Shown one piece after another: positions 18,240 to 26,589 of a stretch of 64,000 bases of DNA; positions within the stretch are counted from its first letter, which is position 1, and each line of letters opens with the position of its first letter. The notes under the pieces were generated by a model. It did not search any database, was not told where the DNA came from, and was given only the letters and a program-made list of their open reading frames with translations. Made by a program: the position numbers and the translations under genes. Origin of the DNA: Gemmatimonadota bacterium (GTDB taxonomy: Bacteria; Gemmatimonadota; Gemmatimonadetes; Longimicrobiales; Gaopeijiaceae); assembly GCA_028874905.1 (NCBI GenBank), contig JAPPGZ010000107.1:1-64000 (forward strand), in the 5' to 3' direction.

Positions 18240-19649
18240 TCAGTTCTCGTAACGGGCCCACAGGCCTGGTCTTACGGGAACATACACGAAGTCGAACGGT
18301 GCCTCGGCCGCACGATCCGCAAAGAGCGGGACGCCATCGTATCGCCCTGCCCGCTCGATGTCATCGCAGTCCGCCCGCACCGCGGCTCCGCGTCGCCGGT
18401 AGTTGCGGCCGGCGAACTCGATGGCTTCTCCCTCCTCAAACCAGTCACGGCCCTCCGCATAGCCGCCCGCAAGGACCACCGTCGGTCCCACCGCGTCCAG
18501 GGACACGCGCCCGGGCCCGACCAGCGTATCCCCGGCCGCGGTGAGCCATACCTGGACGTTCTCTCCCGTAGACAGGCACAGGGTCGCCGGGGTGCCGGTG
18601 GGGGCGGGTGGTTCGACGGCGCGCTCGAGGACCACGGTGTCCGGGGGAGGAGCGGGAAGCGTGACCGTGTCGGCCGGAGCATCCGACCGGCGGCGGCACA
18701 GTCCGAGCGCGCCCGTGCAGACGGCAACGGAGCCTGCAACACCGAACTTCCTGGACCGGAATTCGGACGATCCGTCGTGATTCATGCCGAGTGAGAACGC
18801 GCCCAACTGGACGCCTCCGAAATCGAACCGCACGCCGGCGTTCACATCAAAGCCGTTGAACTCCGCCATGAGGCTCACACCGGCAGCCGTCCCGAGGTCA
18901 ACGTGCAGCGCGGAGCCGGCAAACAGCCCGCCCGTAGTGGTCTCGCGATAGAAGTCGAGGTCGCCTCCCGCCGAGAAGAGTCCCCCTCCCCACCCCGCAC
19001 TCAACGTCATGTCGTACCCGAAGGGCATCGCCTCGAGGCCGGGAAGCTCCGCCGTGGCCACGATGTACGGACTCAGGTTGCCACGAAACTTCCGCTGCCC
19101 CGGAGGATCCCGGACCACGCGTGCGTCCGGAAAGCCAAGCCTGTTGGGCTGGATTTCCCCGCGATCACGGCCGCCGAAGGAGGGCGACGTGACGTAGCGC
19201 GCGCCGACCGCGACGTGGAGGCGCCGCAGAGAACCCGGCAACAGCGACAGACGGCCGAAACCGCCGACCAGCCTCCCGCCATCGCGCGCGTCCGCGAGGT
19301 GCTGAAGCGTCGCCCCCGCCTCCAGCCGGTCGAAGAATCCGATCGCCACCGAGCCGTCCGACAGCCAGCTGGTCCCCTTCCCCCCGCCGCCGTGCCCTCC
19401 GTCCGGCCGACCGGATCCGCGAGTCCCGTGCCGCGCAAGCCCGAACCCCGAATAGGCCGCGGTGATCGTCAGGTGCGGCAGTACGGTCGCCACGGGGACA
19501 TCAAGGAGCCCCGATCCGTATCGAAGCGTGGTCACGGTGCTGTTCGACTGGGCCGCTCCGGGCCGGACGAACAGGAGTAGCGCTACAAGGACCGGAACCG
19601 CTCGGCACCCGGCGCCGGAGTGCTCGCGCCGGTCCCTACGCGCCGCCAT
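18240..19649 (-). CDS. Predicted outer-membrane beta-barrel protein, unknown role
   Basis: A 469-aa exported protein I do not recognise. A signal peptide (hydrophobic VPVLVALLLFV, then AAQ, cut near residue 34) is followed by alternating polar/aromatic strands and many Gly residues up to about 315, as in small outer-membrane porin-like barrels. Then come a Pro/Thr-rich linker (about 325-355) and a C-terminal domain of roughly 110 residues. It overlaps the ccmD stop by 14 bases, so it is read as the last gene of the ccm operon, but the family need not act in haem attachment. It is convergent with the glycosyltransferase fusion at a 17-base gap. Confidence 0.6.
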   Translation of the reverse strand: MAARRDRREHSGAGCRAVPVLVALLLFVRPGAAQSNSTVTTLRYGSGLLDVPVATVLPHLTITAAYSGFGLARHGTRGSGRPDGGHGGGGKGTSWLSDGSVAIGFFDRLEAGATLQHLADARDGGRLVGGFGRLSLLPGSLRRLHVAVGARYVTSPSFGGRDRGEIQPNRLGFPDARVVRDPPGQRKFRGNLSPYIVATAELPGLEAMPFGYDMTLSAGWGGGLFSAGGDLDFYRETTTGGLFAGSALHVDLGTAAGVSLMAEFNGFDVNAGVRFDFGGVQLGAFSLGMNHDGSSEFRSRKFGVAGSVAVCTGALGLCRRRSDAPADTVTLPAPPPDTVVLERAVEPPAPTGTPATLCLSTGENVQVWLTAAGDTLVGPGRVSLDAVGPTVVLAGGYAEGRDWFEEGEAIEFAGRNYRRRGAAVRADCDDIERAGRYDGVPLFADRAAEAPFDFVYVPVRPGLWARYEN

Positions 19650-19866
19650 CGTCCGCCGGGCGCCCGGACTCGCCAGCCGCCAGGCGCTTCATCTTCCGCG
19701 CGATCATCCAGACCCACAGGGCGATCAGCACCCACGTGATCCCGTAGGCCAGAAGCACGTGGACGTAGGGACGCAGCGCACCACGCCCGGCATCCGAGGT
19801 CTGCGCGAACAGGGCCGCCGGAGTTGCCGCCGAGCACAGCAGCGCCGTACAGATTCGAGATATCAT
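19636..19866 (-). CDS. ccmD: CcmD family small membrane protein
   Basis: A 76-aa protein with two hydrophobic stretches: a signal-peptide-like N-terminus ending in FAQ (near residue 22) and a membrane helix YGITWVLIALWVWMIARKMK (about 40-59). The helix followed by a basic K/R stretch is the CcmD hallmark. CcmD stabilises the CcmA-B-C complex that releases holo-CcmE. The leading signal-like segment and the DxGRGALRPYVHVLLAYG region are longer than in enterobacterial CcmD. It overlaps ccmC by 4 bases (ATGA). The symbol rests on helix pattern and position. Confidence 0.75.
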   Translation of the reverse strand: MISRICTALLCSAATPAALFAQTSDAGRGALRPYVHVLLAYGITWVLIALWVWMIARKMKRLAAGESGRPADDGGA

Positions 19867-20567
19867 GCGATTCCTCCAGCGAGTGCGGCGTCCTCAACCC
19901 GCGCCTGCCGCCTGGCGGCAAGCTCGATCGAGTATCGGAGCGCGAAGAGCCCGAGAAAAACCATCGTGAAACCGGCCAGCGAAACCAGCAGGGTCGTCAG
20001 CATGTCGGGGTGCAGCGTGGGCCCCTCCGGCTTGATCACTACCGGCCCGGGATGCAGCGATCTGAACCAGGAGACGCTGACATGGATCAGCGGAATGTTC
20101 AGGGAGCCCACGATCGCGATCACCGCGGCGAAGCGCTTTCCCCGTCGCGGGTCGGCCACGGAGCCCCTTACAAGGAAGTACCCCAGGTAGGTGAACCACA
20201 ACAGCAGCGTCAGCGTCAACCGCGGCTCCCAGGTCCAGTAGGTGCCCCAGGCGATTCGGCCCCACAGCGGACCGGAGATGAGCATGATGGCTCCGTAGAT
20301 CAGTCCGCCTTCGGCCGCGGCGACCGCGGCGGCGTCGGCGCGTTCGTCCTCCAGCCAGAGATACGCGGCGCTTGCGAGCGCCACGATCCCGAACGCCAGA
20401 AAGGTCGTCCAGGCGGCCGGCACGTGCACGTAGAAGATCCGCTGGACCACACCCTGGGCCGCTTCCGTCGGGACCCAGAAGGCAACCATCCAGTGGACCA
20501 GCAGGATGGCGGCGATGCCTGCCCACACGAGCAACAGGCCCGCAGTTCGCACCCTTGTAGACTCCAT
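19863..20567 (-). CDS. ccmC: Haem exporter/handling protein CcmC
   Basis: A 234-aa polytopic membrane protein of the haem-handling superfamily. It presents periplasmic haem to CcmE. The tryptophan-rich motif is WGTYWTWEPRLT at 107-118, with Glu where many CcmC proteins have Asp. Conserved flanking histidines appear in IFYVHVPAAW (about 44-53) and in the IPLIHVSVSWFRSLH region. Six hydrophobic segments fit the family. It lies 10 bases after ccmB and overlaps ccmD, so it is co-transcribed. Confidence 0.93.
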   Translation of the reverse strand: MESTRVRTAGLLLVWAGIAAILLVHWMVAFWVPTEAAQGVVQRIFYVHVPAAWTTFLAFGIVALASAAYLWLEDERADAAAVAAAEGGLIYGAIMLISGPLWGRIAWGTYWTWEPRLTLTLLLWFTYLGYFLVRGSVADPRRGKRFAAVIAIVGSLNIPLIHVSVSWFRSLHPGPVVIKPEGPTLHPDMLTTLLVSLAGFTMVFLGLFALRYSIELAARRQARVEDAALAGGIA

Positions 20568-20577
20568 TCGGCAACCC

Positions 20578-21258
20578 CTATTCGTCGGTCAACTGGTGAA
20601 AGAGGACGGCGCCGACCGTCACCGAGCCGATCGCAAACGCCCAAAGCAGGCGAACCAGACCCGAAATTTCATCCCAGGGCAACGCCATGAAAACCCGGGC
20701 CGAGGCCGTGGCCCCGAAGAACACCACGGGAGCGAGCAACGGGAAAGTAAGCACCGGCAGCAGCGAATCGCCCAGCGTGCTGTGCCGCGACATGCGCCCG
20801 AAAAAAGTCGCGGTCGCCGACAGCCCGATCGTGCCCGGCAGGAAGATTGCGGCGTGCGCGGCCAGAGAGCCGGAGGAGCGCACGCCGAGAAAGCTGGTGA
20901 GCGCGACGAAGGACAAAGCGGTGATCAGCCATGTCAACACGAGGTTCGCCACGGTCTTCCCCAGGAATACAGCGCGCCTGGAGACGGGTGTGAGAAGGAC
21001 GTGGCGGAAGGCCCCGTCCTCTTCCTCCATGTCGAATATCCGCCCGGCCCCGGCCGTCGAGGCGAAGAGGACGGTGAGCCAGATGAGACTGGCAACCACC
21101 GCACGACCGGACACCTGGCTGTTGTCGAGCGCAAAGCCGAAAAGGAATCCGGCGAGGACAACGAAAGCGATCATGGAAAGCAACCGGCCCGCTGCCCGGA
21201 ACTCGAGGCTCAGATCCTTGCGCGCGATCAGCCAGATCCAGCGCAGTTCCTGCATCAC
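20578..21258 (-). CDS. ccmB: Haem exporter protein CcmB
   Basis: A 226-aa membrane subunit of the CcmAB ABC transporter, which uses ATP to release haem-loaded CcmE from CcmC. It has about six hydrophobic helices, and the sequence IFDMEEEDGAFRHVLLTPVSRR near residues 75-95 matches the family's conserved cytoplasmic loop. The ATG overlaps the ccmA stop by 4 bases. The length is typical. Confidence 0.92.
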   Translation of the reverse strand: MMQELRWIWLIARKDLSLEFRAAGRLLSMIAFVVLAGFLFGFALDNSQVSGRAVVASLIWLTVLFASTAGAGRIFDMEEEDGAFRHVLLTPVSRRAVFLGKTVANLVLTWLITALSFVALTSFLGVRSSGSLAAHAAIFLPGTIGLSATATFFGRMSRHSTLGDSLLPVLTFPLLAPVVFFGATASARVFMALPWDEISGLVRLLWAFAIGSVTVGAVLFHQLTDE

Positions 21259-21959
21259 GGGCCACCCGCTCCCGCGGTGAAGCGATCCAGGATTTCGCCA
21301 GCCCCCTCCTCGATCGCCTCGCCGTCGAAGACCTTCCGGCCCCGTCGCAGCACGACGACCCGGTCGGCCAGCCGGAGGCCACGGCGCAGGTCATGTGTCA
21401 CGAGAACGACGACCGTCCCCTCGTCGCGGCGAGTCGCCAGCGCCCTCTCCAGAGCTGCCGCGCCTTCCGGATCCAGACCCGTGAACGGCTCGTCGAGGAA
21501 CAGGACCTCGGGGGCGTGCAGCAGCGATCTCGCCAGCGCGACCCTCTGGCGCTGGCCTCGCGAGAGCGCTTCGATGCGCCGTGTGGCCAATCCGCCAGCT
21601 CCGACCGCCTCGAGGGTCGCGGTCAGTGTCCGCCCGTTGCGCGCGACGCCGTGAAGCGTCGCAAAAAACCTGAGGTTCTCGGTCACCGTGAGCTTCTCGT
21701 ACAGACCCGTCCGGTGCGACACCAGTCCAATCCGCGCCCGCCAGGCGGCGTCCGACCCCGACACCGGGCATCCGTCCAGCACCACCTCGCCGCTGTCGGG
21801 TCTGCGCTCCCCGCTCAGGACCTTGAGGAGCGTCGTCTTCCCCGCCCCGTTGGGCCCGACGATGGCCAGGATTTCACGGCCGGCCGCACGCACATCCACC
21901 CCGGCAAGCGCGCGCACCGCGCCGTAATTGCAAACGATGCCCCGTCCTTCGAGGGTCAA
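21255..21959 (-). CDS. ccmA: Cytochrome c biogenesis ATP-binding protein CcmA
   Basis: A 234-aa ABC ATPase. Walker A GPNGAGKTT falls near residues 35-43, the ABC signature is LSRGQRQRVALARSLL, and Walker B is LFLDEPFTGLD followed by the H-loop VTHDLRR. It powers CcmB. The TTG at 21959 overlaps the stop of the zinc-ribbon gene as TTGA, which sets the start; an in-frame extension upstream is rejected because the protein begins with the usual LEGRGI-type strand. The same TTGA arrangement occurs at the SDR gene near 7803. Confidence 0.93.
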   Translation of the reverse strand: MTLEGRGIVCNYGAVRALAGVDVRAAGREILAIVGPNGAGKTTLLKVLSGERRPDSGEVVLDGCPVSGSDAAWRARIGLVSHRTGLYEKLTVTENLRFFATLHGVARNGRTLTATLEAVGAGGLATRRIEALSRGQRQRVALARSLLHAPEVLFLDEPFTGLDPEGAAALERALATRRDEGTVVVLVTHDLRRGLRLADRVVVLRRGRKVFDGEAIEEGAGEILDRFTAGAGGP

Positions 21960-22432
21960 GAAACGGCTCCGTCGGAGGAGGTCCCGGCGGGAGCGGCCCC
22001 CGTGATCAGCCGCTTGCCGCAACGCCCGCAGTACCGTGCTCCGATGCTGTTGACATGCTCACATGAAACACACTGCATGCCACGGCGGATCGCCCGCCTG
22101 ATCTGGGCAATCTCGTCTTCCAGTTGCCGTGAAATCCGCAACGCCTCGGTCCCGGGCCCCTCCCCCGCATCCTCGTCCCGTCCGAGGTGCATGAGTGCTT
22201 CGCGGGACAACTCGAGCTTCAGGGCGTCGTAGTCCTCCTCATCGAGCTTGCCCGTCGCCCGGTCGTACTCCAGGTCCCGAAGCGCCGTCAGCGCCACCCG
22301 CCGCCGAGCGGCGCCCTCGTCGAAGTCGTCGTCACCGCCATAGCGCATTGCTCTCCGCCCCGAGAAAACGGGTTCAAGGATGAACAGCGCCACGCCGGCG
22401 GCGAGGAGCACTCCGCCGACCAGGGCCGTCAC
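21956..22432 (-). CDS. CcmI-like membrane protein with C-terminal zinc ribbon
   Basis: A 158-aa protein with one N-terminal membrane helix (about 2-22). A cytoplasmic or periplasmic helical segment with the pattern ALRDLEYDRATGKLDEEDYDAL is found at the N-terminus of CcmI/CycH proteins and in related haem-biogenesis genes. The C-terminus carries a zinc ribbon CVSCEH...YCGRCGKRL (two CxxC pairs). Zinc ribbons normally fold in the cytoplasm, which argues against a periplasmic CcmI chaperone topology. Position inside the ccm operon supports a role in cytochrome c maturation. Function is inferred. Confidence 0.65.
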   Translation of the reverse strand: MTALVGGVLLAAGVALFILEPVFSGRRAMRYGGDDDFDEGAARRRVALTALRDLEYDRATGKLDEEDYDALKLELSREALMHLGRDEDAGEGPGTEALRISRQLEDEIAQIRRAIRRGMQCVSCEHVNSIGARYCGRCGKRLITGAAPAGTSSDGAVS

Positions 22433-22454
22433 GGCGCCTTCGCCATCCGGAGGC

Positions 22455-24503
22455 TCAGCCGGCTGCCGCCGCCGGCAGTGGTCCGGGGCGCGATCTGCGC
22501 CGGACGGCAGCCGGGGCGGAGACCCTTGCGGCCGGCCAGAGTCCGATCAGGGCGCCGACGGTCACGAGCAGCCCGCCATACCAGATCCAGGGTACGAGCG
22601 GCAGCGCCTTGGCCTCGAAGGTGACGCGCTCCGAACCGCTCTCAAGGTCCACCTCCTTGGGAATCACGTACAGGTCCTCGAACGCGGTGCTCGCGATCCC
22701 CACCTCGGTGGACTGCTGCTCCATGACGGGATAGAACCGCCGTTCCGGGCGCAGGATGCCGACTCGCTCTCCGTCCCGGTATACCGTCAGCAACGCCGTC
22801 CAGCGCCAGTCGTTCTCGCGCTCTCCCTCGGCAACGCGCGGACGCGAGTGCGAAAGGCTCTCGTAGACCAGACGATACTCGGTGCCCAGGGCCGAGCGAA
22901 CGGTCATCGCTTCGCCCGGCGCGAGTTCCTGCTCCATCCGTACATCAAAGGCGGCGCCGGCCAGACCGGTGAAGACGATCACGACCCCGGCATGGACGGT
23001 GTAGCCGCCCCACCGCCGCCGGTTTCTCCTGACCAGGCTACCCAGCGCGTTCCACATCCCTTCGCCGGCGATCCGCGCCCGTGCCCGTGTGCCCTTCCAG
23101 AACTCGGTGATCACGATCGTCATCACGAAAACGGCGATCGTGAAGGTCGCCAGCGCCATGGAGTGCCGCACGCCGATCACGGCAAGGGCACCGAGCGCAC
23201 CCGCCGCGGCGAGCACCGGCACCGTGAAGTTCCTCAGCAGGTTGCGTCGCGACGCGCGTCGCCAGGCGATCACCGGCCCGATGCCCATCAGCGCAAGCAG
23301 GATCAGTCCGATCGGGATGTTGACGCTGTTGAAGTAGGGCGGCCCGACGTTCCGCGTCTCGCCGAAGAATCCCTCGGTGATGAGCGGGAACAGGGTCCCC
23401 CAGGCGACGGCGAAGGTGACGCCCACCAGCAGGAAGTTGTTGAACAGAAAGGCCGACTCGCGCGAAAGGAACGACTGGATCTGGTTCTCGGACCTGAGCG
23501 ACGCGAGCCGGTACACGATGAGCACGGCCGAAAGAGCCGCCATCCCCCCCATGAAGCCGAGGAAGATGTACGCGATCCGCAGGTTCTCGGCGAAGCTGTG
23601 GACCGACTCGATAAGCCCGGAGCGCGTGAGGAAGGTGGCGAATATCGTCAGGAGAAACGTGGTCACGACGAGACCCATGTTCCACACCTTCAGCATCCCG
23701 CGGTTCTCCTGGATCTGGATCGAGTGGAGAAACGCGGTGGCCGTGAGCCACGGAAGCAAGGAGGCGTTTTCGACCGGATCCCAGAACCAGTACCCGCCCC
23801 ATCCCAGCTCCTCGTAGGCCCAGCGCATCCCGAAGATGATCCCGTTGGTCAGGAAGAACCAGCTGAGCAGGATCCAGCGCCGGGTGATGGCGATCCACCG
23901 GGAATCGAGGCGGTTGGTCAACAGCGCCGACACCGCAAAGGCAAAGGGGACCGCGAATGCCGTGAAGCCGAGGTACAGGGTCGGCGGATGAATGGTCATC
24001 CAGTAGTTCTGCAGCTGTGGATTCAGGCCCCGGCCGTTGACGGGCGTGAATCCCATGCGTTCGAACGGGTTGACGTCGGCGAACAGCAGCACGACCAGGA
24101 GAAACGAAAGCAGGCCGAGGAGCGTGCCGCTCACATAGGGCATGAATTCCCGGTTGCGCCGCCGGTTCTGGAACACCGCGATCGACGAGAAGACCGACAG
24201 CAACAACGTCCAGAAGACGAGCGAGCCCCGTTGTCCCGCCCACAGCCCGGCCACCTTGAAGTAGGTGTCCAGTTCGCGGTTCGAGTAGTTCGCGACGTAG
24301 CGGTACTCGTACTGGTTCCCGAGGAAGGCCGCGATGATGCCGGCCGAGACCACGAGGAGCAGGAGCGTGAGCATGTAGACGGTGCGCTCTCCGCTCAGGA
24401 CCAGATCGCCGCGGCGGAACCGCCCGCCGACGAACGAGACGACGGTGCCCCACAGGGCAACCGGAAGAGCGATCCAGAGGGCGACCTCGCCCAGGACCGT
24501 CAC
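22455..24503 (-). CDS. ccmF: Cytochrome c haem lyase CcmF
   Basis: A 682-aa polytopic membrane protein that transfers haem from CcmE to apocytochrome c. The WWD motif WGGYWFWDPVENASLLPW is at 236-253, with conserved histidines nearby (TIHPPTLYLG at 171-180). The C-terminal periplasmic part has PERRFYP and the usual E-D-Y pattern before the last helix. I set the start at GTG 24503, which overlaps the ccmE stop as GTGA; an ATG 14 codons further up lies inside ccmE. Gap to the zinc-ribbon gene is 22 bases. Confidence 0.94.
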   Translation of the reverse strand: MTVLGEVALWIALPVALWGTVVSFVGGRFRRGDLVLSGERTVYMLTLLLLVVSAGIIAAFLGNQYEYRYVANYSNRELDTYFKVAGLWAGQRGSLVFWTLLLSVFSSIAVFQNRRRNREFMPYVSGTLLGLLSFLLVVLLFADVNPFERMGFTPVNGRGLNPQLQNYWMTIHPPTLYLGFTAFAVPFAFAVSALLTNRLDSRWIAITRRWILLSWFFLTNGIIFGMRWAYEELGWGGYWFWDPVENASLLPWLTATAFLHSIQIQENRGMLKVWNMGLVVTTFLLTIFATFLTRSGLIESVHSFAENLRIAYIFLGFMGGMAALSAVLIVYRLASLRSENQIQSFLSRESAFLFNNFLLVGVTFAVAWGTLFPLITEGFFGETRNVGPPYFNSVNIPIGLILLALMGIGPVIAWRRASRRNLLRNFTVPVLAAAGALGALAVIGVRHSMALATFTIAVFVMTIVITEFWKGTRARARIAGEGMWNALGSLVRRNRRRWGGYTVHAGVVIVFTGLAGAAFDVRMEQELAPGEAMTVRSALGTEYRLVYESLSHSRPRVAEGERENDWRWTALLTVYRDGERVGILRPERRFYPVMEQQSTEVGIASTAFEDLYVIPKEVDLESGSERVTFEAKALPLVPWIWYGGLLVTVGALIGLWPAARVSAPAAVRRRSRPGPLPAAAAG

Positions 24504-24922
24504 GCCGCCAGCTCCTCCTCGGCAGCCTCGAACCGGCTCCCGCACTTCGTCAGGACGGTGTGCGCGCGGAAGACGCCGTCGGTTCCAAAGACGCCCTCCA
24601 CGACCACCTCGGCCTGGTCGTTGAAGGTGTCCGGCAGAATATCCCCGTATCGGACGGCGAAGGCGACCTCCGGATTCTCCAGGTCCGCTACGAGGAACTC
24701 ATGGGTCCCCGCACCACTCTGTCTGCGGGCCCAGGACCCCTCGACCACCTGCCCCCCAACCTTGATGCCGAGCTCGTGGAAGGCGGGATCGTCCTCCACG
24801 CGCTCGAGGAGTTCAACGGGCGTGAGGTAGTACACCATGCTGTCGCTGATCCCCGTCCACATCAGCCAGCCCACGATGGCGGCTACCCCGACCAGCCCGA
24901 CGAGAAACCGTCCGTTCTTCAT
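24500..24922 (-). CDS. ccmE: Cytochrome c maturation haem chaperone CcmE, CxxxF variant
   Basis: A 140-aa single-pass membrane protein (helix at about 6-23) with a periplasmic OB-fold (GGQVVEGS..., VVEGVFG) that carries haem from CcmC to CcmF. In most CcmE proteins a His in an HxxxY motif binds haem covalently. Here the corresponding site reads TKCGSRF, so Cys127 replaces His and Phe131 replaces Tyr. CxxxY CcmE proteins are known from archaea and some deltaproteobacteria (system I*); Phe at the last position is less usual. GGAG lies about 10 bases before the ATG. The operon promoter should be within 24923-25095. Confidence 0.9.
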   Translation of the reverse strand: MKNGRFLVGLVGVAAIVGWLMWTGISDSMVYYLTPVELLERVEDDPAFHELGIKVGGQVVEGSWARRQSGAGTHEFLVADLENPEVAFAVRYGDILPDTFNDQAEVVVEGVFGTDGVFRAHTVLTKCGSRFEAAEEELAA

Positions 24923-25095
24923 ATCCAGTTCGCTCCAGCCCCTTACCGGGGCGACTCTTCCCCAGTGACTCCCGGCCCGACAACGACCGATGCATTCAAT
25001 CTACGCAAGGCAAGCCCCTGCCCGAAATCCCCACACCGTGGCACGAGGCGCGCGACACTCGGTCCGGGGGCGTTCGCGACCGTCCTGGAAGCCGG

Positions 25096-26589
25096 TCACC
25101 GTTCAGCGTCCAGGGTTGCCAGAGTGCCTCGCACGGCCCGGTCCCAGCCCCCGATCAGGGCTTCGCGCTCGTTCTTCCCGAGGCGGGGAGCAAAGGTTCG
25201 CCCGGCGCCGAACGCGGCCGCAAAACTCTCCGGATCGGGCCACACGCCCGCGGCCAGCCCGGCCAGTCCCGCGGCTCCGAGCGCCGTCGTCTCCACCATG
25301 TCCGGACGGCGGACGGGGATCCCCAGGACGCCGGCCATGAACTCCATCAGCCAGTCGTTCCTGGCCGCCCCGCCGTCCACGCGGAGCGCGCGGGCCCGTA
25401 TGCCGGCATCGCGCTCCATGGCGACCACGATGTCGCGGGTGCCGTATGCCATCGCCTCCAGGGCAGCCCGGACCAGATGGGCGCGCGTGCTGCCCCGGGT
25501 CAGTCCAGTAACGGATCCGCGCGCGTCGGGACGCCAGTGAGGGGCGCCCAGGCCCACGAACGCGGGGACGAGGTAGACGCCGTCATTCCCCGCGAGTGAG
25601 CGGGCCATTGCCTCGCTGGCGGCAGCGTCGTCCAGCAGTCCCAAACCGTCCCGGAGCCACTGGATCGCCGCCCCCGCCGCGAAGATCGAACCCTCCAGCG
25701 CGTAGGCGCGGCCACCCCGGGCATCGCAGGCGGCCGTCGTGAGGAGGCCGTGACTGGAAGAGACGCGCCGCCCTCCGGTGTTCAGCAGCAGAAACGCCCC
25801 GGTGCCGTAGGTGCACTTGCCGATTCCGGCTTCCCAGCAGCCCTGTCCGTAGAGCGCCGCCTGCTGGTCGCCGGCGATTCCTCCGATCGGCGCCTCCAGG
25901 CCGAAGGCGCCGCCATCGGTGACCCCGAAGTCTCCGGAACTCGGGCGGACATCCGGCAGGATCTGTCGGGGCACGCCCAGGAGTCCCAGGAGCTCTTCGT
26001 TCCAGTCCCCGTCGACGAGGTCGAAGAGGAGGGTGCGCGAGGCATTGGTGGGGTCGGTCGCGTGGACGGCTCCGCCGGTCATCCGGGCCACCAGCCAGGA
26101 GTCGATCGTCCCCACGGCCAGTTCGCCCGCCCGGGCGCGCGCTTCCAGCTCCGGATGCCGGTCGAAGATCCACCGCAGCTTGGTGCCGGAGAAATACGGG
26201 TCCAGGAGCAGCCCGGTCCTTCGCCGAACCATCCCTTCGTGGCCCGCCTCCTTCAATTCGCGGCAGAACGGGGCGGTGCGGCGATCCTGCCACACGATCG
26301 CCCGGTGCAGCGGTCTCAGAGTCTCCGGATCCCACACGACGACGGTCTCGCGCTGGTTCGTCACCCCCACGGCGGCAATCTCCGTGCGCGCGGCGACTAC
26401 GGCCTCCCTGGCCACGCGCGCCGTGACACGCCAGATCTCCTCCGCGTCGTGCTCCACCCAGCCCGGGCGCGGGAAGTGCTGCGTGAACTCGGAGTACGCC
26501 TTCCCCAACACGGCACCGTCCGCCCCGATCACCAGCGCCGCGGACCCGGTGGTACCCTGGTCCAGCGCGAGCACCGCGGTGCCGCTCAT
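25096..26589 (-). CDS. glpK: Glycerol kinase
   Basis: A 497-aa FGGY-family kinase making sn-glycerol 3-phosphate in the cytoplasm. The N-terminal ATP loop LALDQGTTGS, the glycerol-site segment VTNQRET and VWQDRR, and the GWEAGIGKCTYGTG-like C-terminal nucleotide region are typical. The length matches the family (about 500). It overlaps the maf stop by 4 bases (ATGA). No glpF or glpD neighbour is present, so its inclusion in the glm-dtd-maf transcript looks like operon-sharing rather than a glycerol regulon. Confidence 0.95.
   Translation of the reverse strand: MSGTAVLALDQGTTGSAALVIGADGAVLGKAYSEFTQHFPRPGWVEHDAEEIWRVTARVAREAVVAARTEIAAVGVTNQRETVVVWDPETLRPLHRAIVWQDRRTAPFCRELKEAGHEGMVRRRTGLLLDPYFSGTKLRWIFDRHPELEARARAGELAVGTIDSWLVARMTGGAVHATDPTNASRTLLFDLVDGDWNEELLGLLGVPRQILPDVRPSSGDFGVTDGGAFGLEAPIGGIAGDQQAALYGQGCWEAGIGKCTYGTGAFLLLNTGGRRVSSSHGLLTTAACDARGGRAYALEGSIFAAGAAIQWLRDGLGLLDDAAASEAMARSLAGNDGVYLVPAFVGLGAPHWRPDARGSVTGLTRGSTRAHLVRAALEAMAYGTRDIVVAMERDAGIRARALRVDGGAARNDWLMEFMAGVLGIPVRRPDMVETTALGAAGLAGLAAGVWPDPESFAAAFGAGRTFAPRLGKNEREALIGGWDRAVRGTLATLDAER

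Noticed and set aside
22380..24830. A long open frame (about 816 codons) on the plus strand opposite ccmF/ccmE
   Set aside because: Antisense to two clear ccm genes, composition is Arg/Glu/His-rich repeats typical of GC-rich shadow frames; no domain recognised.
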